Below are positions 46,113 through 55,231 of a stretch of 64,000 nt of DNA, one piece after another. The notes beneath the pieces are model-generated. The model made no database searches. It worked only from the letters and a program-made list of their open reading frames with translations, and was not told where the DNA came from. Within the stretch, counting starts at the first letter, position 1, and each line of letters starts with the position of its first letter. A program made the position numbers and the translations under genes. The DNA lies in assembly GCF_000218625.1 (NCBI RefSeq), contig NC_015672.1, positions 1,897,451 to 1,961,450 on the forward strand, written 5' to 3'. Origin of the DNA: Flexistipes sinusarabici DSM 4947 (GTDB lineage: Bacteria > Chrysiogenota > Deferribacteres > Deferribacterales > Flexistipitaceae).

Positions 46113-46730
46113 TTAATTGTATAGCTGCATTTTAAACATTTGCTCTGCTCCGTTATACTCCAGCATTTCAAGCTTATCCTCACCATATTTATATTCCACG
46201 GCTTCTGTGCCGCGCCTAATCCGGACAATATCAAAATCAGCATCGGCATAAATCACAATATCGTTTTTGGAAAAAACATAATGGTTTGCAAATATATCAA
46301 AACGAAAATCCTCATCAGGCATCAGCAACGGCACATTAAGCAATTTCACCAAATGTGCAACCTTTTCTTCACTGAAAAAACTGTCGTAACGGCTGCTTAT
46401 ATCTTCCCCTTCTTTCATTATCTCCAGAGTATTTCCATCATATATCGCCTCCAGATATACCTGCCCGAACATCCCCAAAACATTCATTTTTAATTTTCCT
46501 TTACATGTTTTGACAATAGTGCCTTTGAATTTTACTTTGCTGAATCGGTCTTCGTAACTGAATACACCCTTGGACTTCAGTCTGCAGAACTCAGGAGTGA
46601 GTTTTCTTACATTGCTGACTGCTTCTTCTTTGGAAATTTTTTGCGTTTTATTCAGTTGGGGTGTCTTAACGGCGCAATTTACCGTGAAAAATAAAACAAC
46701 AATTGCACTAATCAGCCTTAATATATTCAT
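46113..46730 (-). CDS. Outer-membrane lipoprotein, LolB/DUF4292-like
   Basis: 205 residues from ATG 46730, overlapping the end of the TPR gene, with AAGGG upstream. The lipobox is FTVNC (Cys about 19). The mature part is beta-rich (GVFSYEDRFSKVKFKGTIVKTCKGKLKMNVLGMFGQVYLEAIYDG), a pattern seen in LolB/DUF4292 beta-sandwich lipoproteins. If LolB-like it would receive lipoproteins at the outer membrane, complementing LolCD; this is a structural guess. Coupling to the TPR lipoprotein suggests joint outer-membrane function. Confidence 0.65.
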   Translation of the reverse strand: MNILRLISAIVVLFFTVNCAVKTPQLNKTQKISKEEAVSNVRKLTPEFCRLKSKGVFSYEDRFSKVKFKGTIVKTCKGKLKMNVLGMFGQVYLEAIYDGNTLEIMKEGEDISSRYDSFFSEEKVAHLVKLLNVPLLMPDEDFRFDIFANHYVFSKNDIVIYADADFDIVRIRRGTEAVEYKYGEDKLEMLEYNGAEQMFKMQLYN

Positions 46731-48342
46731 CAACACCCTTGTTTATCCCCATGGCATCCAGAATAGCCCTCATGTGCTCCCTTAATTCTTTTTCCTCAGG
46801 CGCCAGGTTTAAAGCCTTTATTTGATATTCTTTGGCCTGCTCATATCGTTTTTGTTTATAAAGTATCCAGGCTTTTGTATCCAGATAAGCCGGATTATTT
46901 CCGTCAATCTCCAGAGCTCTGTTGACAAGTTCCAGGGCTTTTGTCAATTTCATATCATTTTCAGCATACAGATAGGCGAGAAAATTTAACGCTGAATCAT
47001 TGTTATTATTTATCTTCAAAACCTTCTTTATTATATCGATGGTTTCATTCAAATCACCTTTTTTTTCAGTTACAAAAGCTTTGTTCATAAGAAGGGTTTC
47101 ACTGTTCGGGTTGGATTTAAGTCCTTTATTCAAAATATCAACAGCCTTTTTCAAATTTCCCTTCCTTTCATAAACAGCCGATTTTATTCTGTAAAAATCA
47201 ACGTCTTTGTAAACCTCTGAAACATCCGCCAAAACATCCAGCGCTTTATCATAAGCTCCCTGTGAAAGGTAAACAAAAGCCAGTCTCTTTTTGGCCTGAG
47301 TGTAATCACTTCTTATCCTTAACGTTTCTTTGTAATATTTTTCAGCTTTATCATACTCTTGGAGAGCTTCATATGCCACCGCAATGTAAAAGGCTGACTG
47401 GGTGTCCTCGCTGTCCAAATTATAGGCTTGTTCCAAAACTTCGATTACTTTTTTGTATTCATTCTGTTTGAGATATATTTTTCCCATCTGTTTCAGAACA
47501 TAAATTTTTCGCTCTCCGGAAAGTTTGTCCACAATTTGAGAATAATATTTTAATGCTTCCTCATAACGATTTGATTCCATATAAAGTTCTGCTAATTTCA
47601 ATTCAGGAAGTATCAAACCGGGGTGCTTTTCCTGAGCTATTTTCAGATATTTCATAGCTTTTTTATTTTGATTTTCTCTCAGATATATATCAGCAAGCAG
47701 AAGAGCGGCTTCAAGATTCTTTTCCATATCGACAGCTTTTATAAAATCCTCTTCAGCCCTTTTAGTAAGATCGAGATACATATACAACTTGCCCCGCTGC
47801 AGGAAATATGAAGCGTCTTCATTTTTTTTGATAAGCTTGTCGTAAACCCCGATAGCGGATGAAAAATCATTCATATTTTTATAAATATCCGCCTGAAGCT
47901 CAAGATATTTGTTACTTTCCTCTATTGATACCGCTTTTTCGATATATTTTCTGGCACTTTGGAATTCCTGCAGATTTTCATAGTAAACTTTTGCAAGCTG
48001 GTAATATAACTCTGCCGGATTACCAATACTGCCATTATCTATACCATTCTTTAAAATTTCCACAGCTTTTTTATATTCCTGCTGATGTATATAAACTTTT
48101 GCTGCCTTGGTGTAAAGATAAGCATCCCCTGTTTTTTCCGCCAGCTCCTCATAGATATCAACCGCCCTTTCGAATTCTCCTGAATTCAAAAGCATCTCAG
48201 CTTTAAGAAATTTATAGTCGTAAGTATTTTCAGCATAGGTGTTCAGAGAAACATGCGCAGGAGCGCACCCAAAAGTAAGGATACTTAGCAATACAATAAA
48301 TCTTCCGGCAACTTTTCTGAATACAGAAAACACATTCAACAT
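46708..48342 (-). CDS. TPR-repeat lipoprotein
   Basis: 544 residues. The signal peptide ends in LTFGC (Cys about 26), a good lipobox. The mature part is almost entirely tetratricopeptide repeats, around 13-14, each with the A-x-x-x-Y/L-G/E-x-A pattern (for example AMKYLKIAQEKHPGL, ALKYYSQIVDKLSG). TPR scaffolds bind peptides or proteins; a periplasmic or outer-membrane assembly role is likely. It overlaps the lipoprotein gene downstream and lies 7 nt after accC. Confidence 0.85.
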   Translation of the reverse strand: MLNVFSVFRKVAGRFIVLLSILTFGCAPAHVSLNTYAENTYDYKFLKAEMLLNSGEFERAVDIYEELAEKTGDAYLYTKAAKVYIHQQEYKKAVEILKNGIDNGSIGNPAELYYQLAKVYYENLQEFQSARKYIEKAVSIEESNKYLELQADIYKNMNDFSSAIGVYDKLIKKNEDASYFLQRGKLYMYLDLTKRAEEDFIKAVDMEKNLEAALLLADIYLRENQNKKAMKYLKIAQEKHPGLILPELKLAELYMESNRYEEALKYYSQIVDKLSGERKIYVLKQMGKIYLKQNEYKKVIEVLEQAYNLDSEDTQSAFYIAVAYEALQEYDKAEKYYKETLRIRSDYTQAKKRLAFVYLSQGAYDKALDVLADVSEVYKDVDFYRIKSAVYERKGNLKKAVDILNKGLKSNPNSETLLMNKAFVTEKKGDLNETIDIIKKVLKINNNNDSALNFLAYLYAENDMKLTKALELVNRALEIDGNNPAYLDTKAWILYKQKRYEQAKEYQIKALNLAPEEKELREHMRAILDAMGINKGVDEYIKAD

Positions 48343-48349
48343 ATCTTTT

Positions 48350-49687
48350 TTATTCTCTCATATATCTGTCTATAAAATCGGTTGTGACATCACCTTTTAT
48401 AAAAGCGTGGTTGGCAAGTATCCGCTTATGCAGAGAAACAGTTGTCTTGATTCCTTCAACAATAAATTCGTCCAAACTTCTTTTTGTCCTGTTAACAGCT
48501 TCCTCGCGGTTTTTGCCGAAAACAATCATTTTTGCTATCATGGAATCATAGTAGGGTAAAACGATATAATCCTGATAGGTTGCCGAATCAACCCTCACAC
48601 CAAAGCCGCCGGGGGCATAATAGGCTTCGATTTTGCCCGGAGAAGGTGCAAACGTATCCGGATCCTCTGCATTAATCCTGCACTCAACGGCATGACCGAT
48701 AATTTTAATGTCCTTCTGAGAGATATCGAAAGGCTCACCGGCTGCTATTTTCAGCTGAAGCTGAACAAGATCCACACCCGTTATCATCTCAGTAACAGGA
48801 TGCTCCACCTGAATCCTCGTATTCATCTCCATAAAATAAAAATTACCATATTTATCAACCAAATATTCTATTGTTCCGGCATTTTTATAGCCCAGTCCTT
48901 TAACAGCATCTACAGAAACCTTCCCCATTTTTTCTCTCATTCTTTCTGTCAGAAAAGGGCTGGGTCCTTCCTCAAGCAGCTTCTGATGCCTACGCTGAAT
49001 AGAGCATTCCCTTTCGAAAAAGTGCAGGGCATCACCTGCTCCGTCTCCGAAAACCTGTATTTCAATATGTCTGGGTTCCTCAATAAATTTTTCTATATAT
49101 ACCTCATCATTCCCAAAAGCGCTTTTGGCTTCATTTTTTGCCGTTTCAAAATTTTTCAGAAAACTCAATTCCGAATGAGCAACCCGCATACCCTTGCCTC
49201 CGCCACCGGCAGAAGCTTTTATTATTACAGGAAAACCTATCTCCTCGGCAATCTTTAAGCCTTCGTCCTTATCCTTGACGGCACCTTCACTGCCGGGAAC
49301 AACAGGAACACCAAGATTCTTCATCGTTTCCTTCGCTTTGGATTTGTTGCCCATAAGGGAGATATGTTCAGAAGAGGGGCCGATAAATTCAAAACCGCAC
49401 TCTTCACAAACCTTTGCAAAATGAGGATTCTCCGCTAAAAATCCATATCCGGGATGAATGGCATCAACATCAGCAATCTCAGCTGCTGAGATAATATTTT
49501 TTATATTGAGATAACTTTCCGAAGCCTGCCTGGGACCGATACAAACCGATTCATCAGCAAAGGCAACGTGCAGAGATTCAATATCGGCATCCGAATATAC
49601 AGCGACGGTTTCTATACCGAGTTCTTTGCAGGCTCGTATAATTCTAAGTGCTATTTCCCCTCTGTTGGCTATCAATACTTTTTTAAA
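48350..49687 (-). CDS. accC: Biotin carboxylase subunit of acetyl-CoA carboxylase
   Basis: 445 residues from ATG 49687, with a GGGGTAG upstream; a longer frame overlaps acc[32 protein letters not shown] (ATP grasp, about 163-173), [19 protein letters not shown] and [18 protein letters not shown] are standard. It carboxylates biotin on AccB to begin fatty-acid synthesis. The carboxyltransferase genes accA/accD are not in the window. It resembles the N-terminal third of pyc at 14,871. Confidence 0.96.
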   Translation of the reverse strand, partial: FKKVLIANRGEIALRIIRACKELGIETVAVYSDADIESLHVAFADESVCIGPRQASESYLNIKNIISAAEIADVDAIHPGYGFLAENPHFAKVCEECGFEFIGPSSEHISLMGNKSKAKETMKNLGVPVVPGSEGAVKDKDEGLKIAEEIGFPVIIKASAGGGGKGMRVAHSELSFLKNFETAKNEAKSAFGNDEVYIEKFIEEPRHIEIQVFGDGAGDALHFFERECSIQRRHQKLLEEGPSPFLTERMREKMGKVSVDAVKGLGYKNAGTIEYLVDKYGNFYFMEMNTRIQVEHPVTEMITGVDLVQLQLKIAAGEPFDISQKDIKIIGHAVECRINAEDPDTFAPSPGKIEAYYAPGGFGVRVDSATYQDYIVLPYYDSMIAKMIVFGKNREEAVNRTKRSLDEFIVEGIKTTVSLHKRILANHAFIKGDVTTDFIDRYMRE

Positions 49688-49709
49688 CATGACTACCCCA
49701 CAACTTTTA

Positions 49710-50174
49710 TTAGAGCGGCTCCACAAGAAATATGGCTTCACCGTACTCAACCGGTTCGCCGTTTACACCAAGTTTTTTGAGTATTTTGCAATCGAACTCC
49801 GCCTCAATCTCGTTCATAATTTTCATTGCCTCCACAATACAGAGCGTCTGACCCTTCCTTACTGTGTCTCCTTCCTTCACAAAAGGTTCCGCCCCGGGAG
49901 AGGGAGCTTCATAAAATGTTCCCACAATGGGTGTTTTCACTTCCACCCCTTCAGTTTCCCCTTTGGTTTTTTCTTCACTCTCTCTTTTTTCAGAAGGTTC
50001 AGCAGTTTTACGCTCTTCCTTAACCACAGTCTCAACCTGCTGCTGAACAGGGGCTGAAGGTATCTGTGAAACACGATTAACATATATACGTTCGGTTTCA
50101 CTTTCATATTCGAATTCCGTAAGAGATGTTTTTTCAATAAACCTTACCAATTCTTTAATTTCTTTTACATCCAT
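49710..50174 (-). CDS. accB: Biotin carboxyl carrier protein
   Basis: 154 residues. A flexible Glu/Lys/Pro linker (about 40-75) precedes the biotinyl domain with [20 protein letters not shown] (the thumb) and EAMKIMNE, biotinylated K118, 36 residues from the C-terminus as is usual. It overlaps nothing and precedes accC by 22 nt. Confidence 0.96.
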   Translation of the reverse strand: MDVKEIKELVRFIEKTSLTEFEYESETERIYVNRVSQIPSAPVQQQVETVVKEERKTAEPSEKRESEEKTKGETEGVEVKTPIVGTFYEAPSPGAEPFVKEGDTVRKGQTLCIVEAMKIMNEIEAEFDCKILKKLGVNGEPVEYGEAIFLVEPL

Positions 50175-50183
50175 ACTGCACTC

Positions 50184-50756
50184 CTATTTGGTTGTTTTTA
50201 CCCTTTCTATGTAGCTGCCGTCTCTCGTGTCAACCTTAACCACGTCCCCCTCGGAAATAAAAAGCGGCACACTTATGCTTCCGCCTGTTGACAATTTTGC
50301 CGGTTTGGTTCCCCCCGTAACAGTGTCGCCTTTGATGCCCGGTTCGGTTTCGACAATTTCAAGTTCCACAAAATTCGGCAGTTCCACACCCACCGGATTC
50401 TGGTTAAACAGCTGAACCTCGACACTAAGGTTTTCAGGCATATAATTGACAATATCACCGAGATCTTCGGCGCTAATAGCTATCTGCTCAAAACTTTCGT
50501 TGTCCATAAAATAATAGTTTTCCCCATCGTTGTACAAATACTGCATGCTTTTCTCTTCAAAATCCGGCTGCTTTATCTTCTCATCCGATTTAAATGTCCT
50601 TTCTATAACATTACCGCTCAACAAACTTTTCAGTTTAGTCCTGACATTTGCACCACCTCTTCCCATCTTCACATGAAGATACTCGACAACAGAATATGGT
50701 TCACCTTCAATTTCCACTTTCTTTCCCTTTTTAAACTGATTAGGAGTTAACACCAT
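50184..50756 (-). CDS. efp: Elongation factor P with Arg at the tip
   Basis: 190 residues; binds the ribosomal E site and rescues stalling at polyproline. Three OB-like domains; the C-terminal signature is present near 150-180. At the domain I loop (HVKMGRGGANVR) R33 stands where lysylated forms (EpmA/B) have Lys. Arg at this point is the target of EarP rhamnosylation in some bacteria. No earP, epmA or epmB gene is in the window. GAGGTGAT precedes the ATG. Confidence 0.95.
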   Translation of the reverse strand: MVLTPNQFKKGKKVEIEGEPYSVVEYLHVKMGRGGANVRTKLKSLLSGNVIERTFKSDEKIKQPDFEEKSMQYLYNDGENYYFMDNESFEQIAISAEDLGDIVNYMPENLSVEVQLFNQNPVGVELPNFVELEIVETEPGIKGDTVTGGTKPAKLSTGGSISVPLFISEGDVVKVDTRDGSYIERVKTTK

Positions 50757-50764
50757 CTATCACC

Positions 50765-51817
50765 TCAATTAATTATTTTATAAACGTATTTATCTAACAC
50801 ACCACTCAGAATTTCACAACCCGTTTCATTCACCAAAACCGTGTCCTCAAGTCTTATGCCGAAATTATCAGGGAGATATATCCCCGGTTCTACGGTAAGC
50901 ACCATCCCGGGCTTCAGTTTTGTATTATTATCTTTTCTGAACGCCGGGCTTTCATGGACGTCTATACCAACCCCATGCCCCAGACCATGGTTGAAATATT
51001 TGCCGTAACCCTTATCACTAATATATTCCCTCGCCGTTTTATCAACATCGCTGCAAAGTATTCCCGGCTTTACAACCTCAACCGCTTTTTGCAGAGCCGA
51101 ATACACTATATCTATTAATTCATTGACTGCACTATTATCAGCATCGTAAATTATTCTTGTAATATCGCTGCAGTAGTATTTTTTGCAGCCGTAATCCACC
51201 ATAACCGGCTCACCTTTTTTAACCGTCTTTTCCGATGCACGCCCGTGCGGCAGAGCGGAACGATCCCCGGAAGCCACCATGGTGTCAAAACTTAACGAGT
51301 CTGCACCGCGGATTTTCATATTATATTCCAGCGTTGCCGCCCAAACCGATTCAGTAATGTTATACTCAACATTTTCCAGCATACCAAGAAAAGCATCTCC
51401 GGCGATTTTATAGGATTGTCTTATCAGCTCAATTTCGTTTTCGTCTTTTATAAGGCGCATTGAAGAAATTATGTCATCCCTGTCCACATTAACAGTGGTC
51501 TCATCGGATAATGTTAAATATAAGTCAAGGGTACAGTTTGCATCCACAGCAATCTTCTTTTTCCTTTCTGCTAAATCTTTAAAATAATTAATATAAGACG
51601 TTACTATTTCGGTTTTGAAATCACCTGAAATTTCATTTTTCACCTGATTTTCATAGCGACCGTCTGTCACGAAAATAAAAGTACCGTTATCAAAAACGAT
51701 ATACCCGGCCGTACCGGTAAATCCGGACAGATAGTAAACATGTGAATTATCCGTTACAATATAACATTCCATGCCCCGGGCGGAAAGTTCCGCCTGAAAT
51801 TTTTCCAGTCTGTTCAT
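50765..51817 (-). CDS. pepP: Xaa-Pro aminopeptidase (M24 family)
   Basis: 350 residues from ATG 51817, with GGGG upstream; the longer frame would overlap aroQ. N-terminal creatinase-like domain (1-115) and a pita-bread catalytic domain. Metal ligands are visible: Asp in VDYGCKKYYCSDIT (two), His in GHGLGHGVGIDVHE, Glu in VLTVEPGIY and Glu in RLEDTVLV. It removes N-terminal residues preceding proline. It is located directly before efp, a common neighbour pairing, both dealing with proline-rich peptides. Confidence 0.92.
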   Translation of the reverse strand: MNRLEKFQAELSARGMECYIVTDNSHVYYLSGFTGTAGYIVFDNGTFIFVTDGRYENQVKNEISGDFKTEIVTSYINYFKDLAERKKKIAVDANCTLDLYLTLSDETTVNVDRDDIISSMRLIKDENEIELIRQSYKIAGDAFLGMLENVEYNITESVWAATLEYNMKIRGADSLSFDTMVASGDRSALPHGRASEKTVKKGEPVMVDYGCKKYYCSDITRIIYDADNSAVNELIDIVYSALQKAVEVVKPGILCSDVDKTAREYISDKGYGKYFNHGLGHGVGIDVHESPAFRKDNNTKLKPGMVLTVEPGIYLPDNFGIRLEDTVLVNETGCEILSGVLDKYVYKIIN

Positions 51818-51836
51818 TGTTACCCCTTTTTTATTG

Positions 51837-52268
51837 TCAAACAGAAGAATATTTGTGAACAAAATAGTCGATAGCCGCAATGTAAGAATAAATCCCCAGA
51901 CCACAGATAACACCTTCGGCGATATCTGACAGATATGAGCTGTGCCTGAAACGGTCCCTTGCATATACATTGGATATGTGTACTTCCAAAAAAGGCTTGC
52001 TGACTGCTGCCAGTGCATCCCTTACAGCTATACTTGTATGTGTATAAGCTCCGGCATTTACAATAAAACAATCCGATTCTGAAGTTTGAATTTTGGATAC
52101 GATTTCTCCTTCATGATTGCTTTGAAAAACATCCAAGTCCACGGATTTGTAAGCAGCATGTTCTTTAACGGTATCCACCAGTTTTTTGTAAGAAAAATCA
52201 CCGTAATGTTCTTTTTCCCTTTGTCCCAGCATATTTAGGTTGGGGCCGTTAATAATTGTAATATTCAT
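51837..52268 (-). CDS. aroQ: 3-dehydroquinate dehydratase, type II
   Basis: A 143-residue dodecameric enzyme for the third shikimate step. INGPNLNMLGQREKEHYG carries the catalytic Tyr/Arg loop, SNHEGEIV the conserved His-Glu pair, and NAGAYTHTSIAVRDAL the substrate contacts. It complements aroB/aroK at 53.7-55.2 kb. Confidence 0.97.
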   Translation of the reverse strand: MNITIINGPNLNMLGQREKEHYGDFSYKKLVDTVKEHAAYKSVDLDVFQSNHEGEIVSKIQTSESDCFIVNAGAYTHTSIAVRDALAAVSKPFLEVHISNVYARDRFRHSSYLSDIAEGVICGLGIYSYIAAIDYFVHKYSSV

Positions 52269-52625
52269 TTAGATATCCAGCTCCTTTCTTAATTCAGGCT
52301 CAAGCATCATTAAAACATAATTAAGTTTGCCGATAATTGTATTTTTTTCCAACACGCCAATGATATAATAATATTTGTTTATTTTATAAAGATAAAAAAT
52401 ATCATTGTCACACTCGATCACCATTCTGTTCATTTTGCCTGTAACCAAAAATGTGGTAACTTTATCTATGTATCTCAAAACAGATGAAAACTCTGCAGCT
52501 ATCTCTTCGGACTTGTTAGATTCGTCTTTCGTTTTCTCGACAATAAAACCGTCCTTGTCAAAGAGCGCCAGGAGTTTCACGCCCTGAACATAATCCAGTG
52601 TGGTATCAAGTATACGTTTAAACAT
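52269..52625 (-). CDS. Roadblock/LC7-like domain protein
   Basis: A 118-residue single-domain protein with the alpha-beta Roadblock pattern: helix ILDTTLDYVQGVKLLALFDKDGFIVE, then a helix (EEIAAEFSSVLRYIDKV) and beta strands ending in a C-terminal helix. Such proteins regulate small Ras-like GTPases (MglB type). No GTPase is next to it. It overlaps the TPR gene upstream by 8 nt and ends next to aroQ. Confidence 0.7.
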   Translation of the reverse strand: MFKRILDTTLDYVQGVKLLALFDKDGFIVEKTKDESNKSEEIAAEFSSVLRYIDKVTTFLVTGKMNRMVIECDNDIFYLYKINKYYYIIGVLEKNTIIGKLNYVLMMLEPELRKELDI

Positions 52626-53613
52626 CCCTTTTCTCTTTTACTTTTCTCACATTATCCAGCCACTTCTCAAGCCTTTCAATCTGTTTCCCGGCTTCTTCTG
52701 AAACATCTTCACTTTCAGATTCGTCATCTCCGAAAAACTCTCCCAGCCCCCCGCTGATATCCTGCATACCTTCCCAGGCTCCGAAATCCGTTTGTTCACT
52801 CTCTTTCTCATCCGATGTCCCGGAAACATCTGAGCCTGAGGTATCCTCATCCTCATATGCCCCCTTTTCTGAACCTTCTAAAATTTCCGATATATCATCA
52901 TTGGAGAAAAAGACATCATCCAGGACAATCTCTTCTTTCTGCTCTTTTTCTAATTCATCAGGGATAATTTCCTCCGGCTCAAATTCATGATCACCCGGCA
53001 AATCGGTAAATTCCGCTTCCTCCGTCCGCTCAACACCCTCATCCTCTGATATCGAACCGGCTGAAATTTTTTCTTCACTTTCAGCATAATACGGTCTTTC
53101 CTCACTCTCTGCTGCCATCTCTTCATCAGCTGTTTCCGCCACCTTTTCCGTCTTTTCAGTCCGGCTTGTGTATTCAAAAGGCCCCGCATCTATCCTTTCC
53201 GCAAGCTCATTGGTTAAAGTACGCAGCTGAATATCCTCAGGCGAACTTTCCAGAGCAGTTCTGTAATAATAAAAGGCTTTTCCCGTATCTTCTTCAGCCC
53301 TGTAAATGTCACCCAGAAGTTTATACGCTCTGTAATTATCTTTATTAACTTCGGCAACCTCGTGTAAAAGCGGTTTAGCTTCTTCAATCATCCCTTTGCC
53401 CAGGTAAGCCTGTGCCAGTATTGTTTTTGCCGATATATATTCCGGATGCATATCCAAACCGAGGGAACATACCTCTATAACCTTATCATATTGCTCAAGT
53501 TTAAGATAAGCCAGTGAAAGGGGCATGAAAACTTTTGAAGATGGATTTTCTTTTAGCTTTCCTGAAAAATACTCCACATCTTTCTGATATTTGCTTCTCG
53601 TAGCTTCATCCAT
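52618..53613 (-). CDS. Cytoplasmic TPR protein with long acidic C-terminus
   Basis: 331 residues. Four or five TPR motifs (about 1-150: FMPLSLAYLKLEQYDKVIEV, AKTILAQAYLGKGMIEEAKP, AYKLLGDIYRAEEDTGKAFYYY) precede a very acidic, probably disordered tail (about 155-300, rich in Glu, Asp and Ser). A short helix ends the protein (GKQIERLEKWLDNVRKVKEKRD). No signal peptide. The overlap with the Roadblock gene suggests a shared complex, for example in motility or polarity; this is inference. Confidence 0.75.
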   Translation of the reverse strand: MDEATRSKYQKDVEYFSGKLKENPSSKVFMPLSLAYLKLEQYDKVIEVCSLGLDMHPEYISAKTILAQAYLGKGMIEEAKPLLHEVAEVNKDNYRAYKLLGDIYRAEEDTGKAFYYYRTALESSPEDIQLRTLTNELAERIDAGPFEYTSRTEKTEKVAETADEEMAAESEERPYYAESEEKISAGSISEDEGVERTEEAEFTDLPGDHEFEPEEIIPDELEKEQKEEIVLDDVFFSNDDISEILEGSEKGAYEDEDTSGSDVSGTSDEKESEQTDFGAWEGMQDISGGLGEFFGDDESESEDVSEEAGKQIERLEKWLDNVRKVKEKRDV

Positions 53614-53668
53614 AATGCCACCCTGCTTATAATTTATAGTTTTAATTATACACTCAAAAAGTTTAAAT

Positions 53669-54715
53669 TCAAACCGATTCTTTTACACACTCCATAAGCT
53701 CTTCAGCAGAAACATCCTCAACTATGCTGCCTTCGCCGATATGGGGGGCGACCGCCAGCACAAGCTTAGAATCCGCTGCCTTTTTGTCACTTTTTAAAGC
53801 GTCCAGAAACAAAGTCTCGTTATTGATTTTATAATCTATATCATATTCATGCACAGACAAAACGCCACGAAGTTCTTCAAGCACTTTTTTATCAGCGTCC
53901 CCCTTCCTGAAGGCAAAGAGCGTTTCATAATACATACCTATTGCCACGGCATGACCGTGTTTTACTGTATGTCCGCTGTCTATTTCAACAGCATGCCCCA
54001 CAGTATGTCCGAAATTCAACAGTCTTCTCAAACCGCTTTCCCGCTCGTCAAGTTTTACAATTTCAGCTTTTATTTCACAGCATTTACGGACAGTATATCT
54101 TAGAAAATCGCTGCTTTTCAAATTTTCAGATTTTTTCAGCTCATCAAAAAAATCCCTGTCAAAAACGGCGGCATATTTAATCACTTCGGCAAATCCGCTC
54201 ATAAATTCTTCACCAGAAAGGGTATCGAGAAAACCTGTATCAATTAGAACCTTCTGCGGCTGGTAGAAAGCCCCCACCAGATTTTTGACATCGTCAAAAT
54301 TAATACCTGTTTTGCCTCCTACACTGCTGTCAACCATCGAAAGAAAGGTGGTCGGAACATTCACAAAAGGAATCCCTCTCATATAAACAGAAGCTGCAAA
54401 ACCTCCAACATCGCCGGTTATTCCTCCGCCCACAGAAACCAAAACATTTTTTCTGTGTGCTCTGTTCTTCTTGAAAAACGACAAAATGTCTTTCACAGAA
54501 TCAAAATTTTTTCTCTTCTCTTCAGCTCTGTAAACAAAGCAGCAAACCCGGCTGAAAAGCTTCGGATAAAGGTTATAAACATTTTCATCCACCAGGAAAA
54601 GAGCCGTGCCGGTATCTTCAAAACAGTTTATCTCCCGGTCTATAAATCCCGTTCCAATTAATATTTCATATGAATAGTCAACTTCTTTTTTCAAATCTAC
54701 TAAAACCTTATCCAT
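53669..54715 (-). CDS. aroB: 3-dehydroquinate synthase
   Basis: A 348-residue NAD+- and Zn-dependent second-step shikimate enzyme. SVGGGITGDVGGFAASVYMRGI (about 90-111) binds NAD+, PTTFLSMVDSSVGGKTGIN contacts substrate, and Zn ligands are E in FAEVIKYA and His in NFGHTVGHAVE and HGHAVAIG. It overlaps the end of aroK by 8 nt. Confidence 0.97.
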   Translation of the reverse strand: MDKVLVDLKKEVDYSYEILIGTGFIDREINCFEDTGTALFLVDENVYNLYPKLFSRVCCFVYRAEEKRKNFDSVKDILSFFKKNRAHRKNVLVSVGGGITGDVGGFAASVYMRGIPFVNVPTTFLSMVDSSVGGKTGINFDDVKNLVGAFYQPQKVLIDTGFLDTLSGEEFMSGFAEVIKYAAVFDRDFFDELKKSENLKSSDFLRYTVRKCCEIKAEIVKLDERESGLRRLLNFGHTVGHAVEIDSGHTVKHGHAVAIGMYYETLFAFRKGDADKKVLEELRGVLSVHEYDIDYKINNETLFLDALKSDKKAADSKLVLAVAPHIGEGSIVEDVSAEELMECVKESV

Positions 54716-55211
54716 TTAACTCCCCGATGATTTCATCAGCAGCCTCATCCACACTCAAGTCACTGGTATCTACAATGATATCACTTTTTATATAAAAGGC
54801 TGCCCGTTCGAACATCAGCTTTTTAATTTCATCAATGGGATTTTCTACATTCAGAAGAGGTCTTAAATTACTGTTTTTAACCCTTTCATGGACAATCTCG
54901 GGGGAAGCAAGAAGAGAAACGGTAACTCCACTGTTTTTCATTGTCTGCAAGTTTTCCGGATCCATTACCGCTCCACCTCCTGTGGCTACAATACATGAAT
55001 CCATCGCTGAGAGTTCCTTTAATACCTTCTTTTCAACATCCCTGAAGTATTCCTCACCTTTTCCTGCAAATATTTCTGCTATACTCATCCCTTCTGACTC
55101 CTCAATTTTTTCATCAAGATCAATAAAAGTCATGTTTTTCTTTTCGGCCAATCTCTTTCCCACCGACGTTTTGCCGCTGCCCATAAACCCAAGTAGATAT
55201 ATGTTTTTCAT
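54708..55211 (-). CDS. aroK: Shikimate kinase
   Basis: 167 residues; phosphorylates shikimate with ATP. Walker A GFMGSGKTSVGKRLA (about 8-22), DLDEKIE (shikimate Asp), EEYFRDVEKKVL (Arg) and VATGGGAVMD (about 76-85) are in order. Overlaps aroB, forming an aroK-aroB unit. Confidence 0.96.
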   Translation of the reverse strand: MKNIYLLGFMGSGKTSVGKRLAEKKNMTFIDLDEKIEESEGMSIAEIFAGKGEEYFRDVEKKVLKELSAMDSCIVATGGGAVMDPENLQTMKNSGVTVSLLASPEIVHERVKNSNLRPLLNVENPIDEIKKLMFERAAFYIKSDIIVDTSDLSVDEAADEIIGELNG

Positions 55212-55231
55212 TATTTAACCCTCACTTTTGT

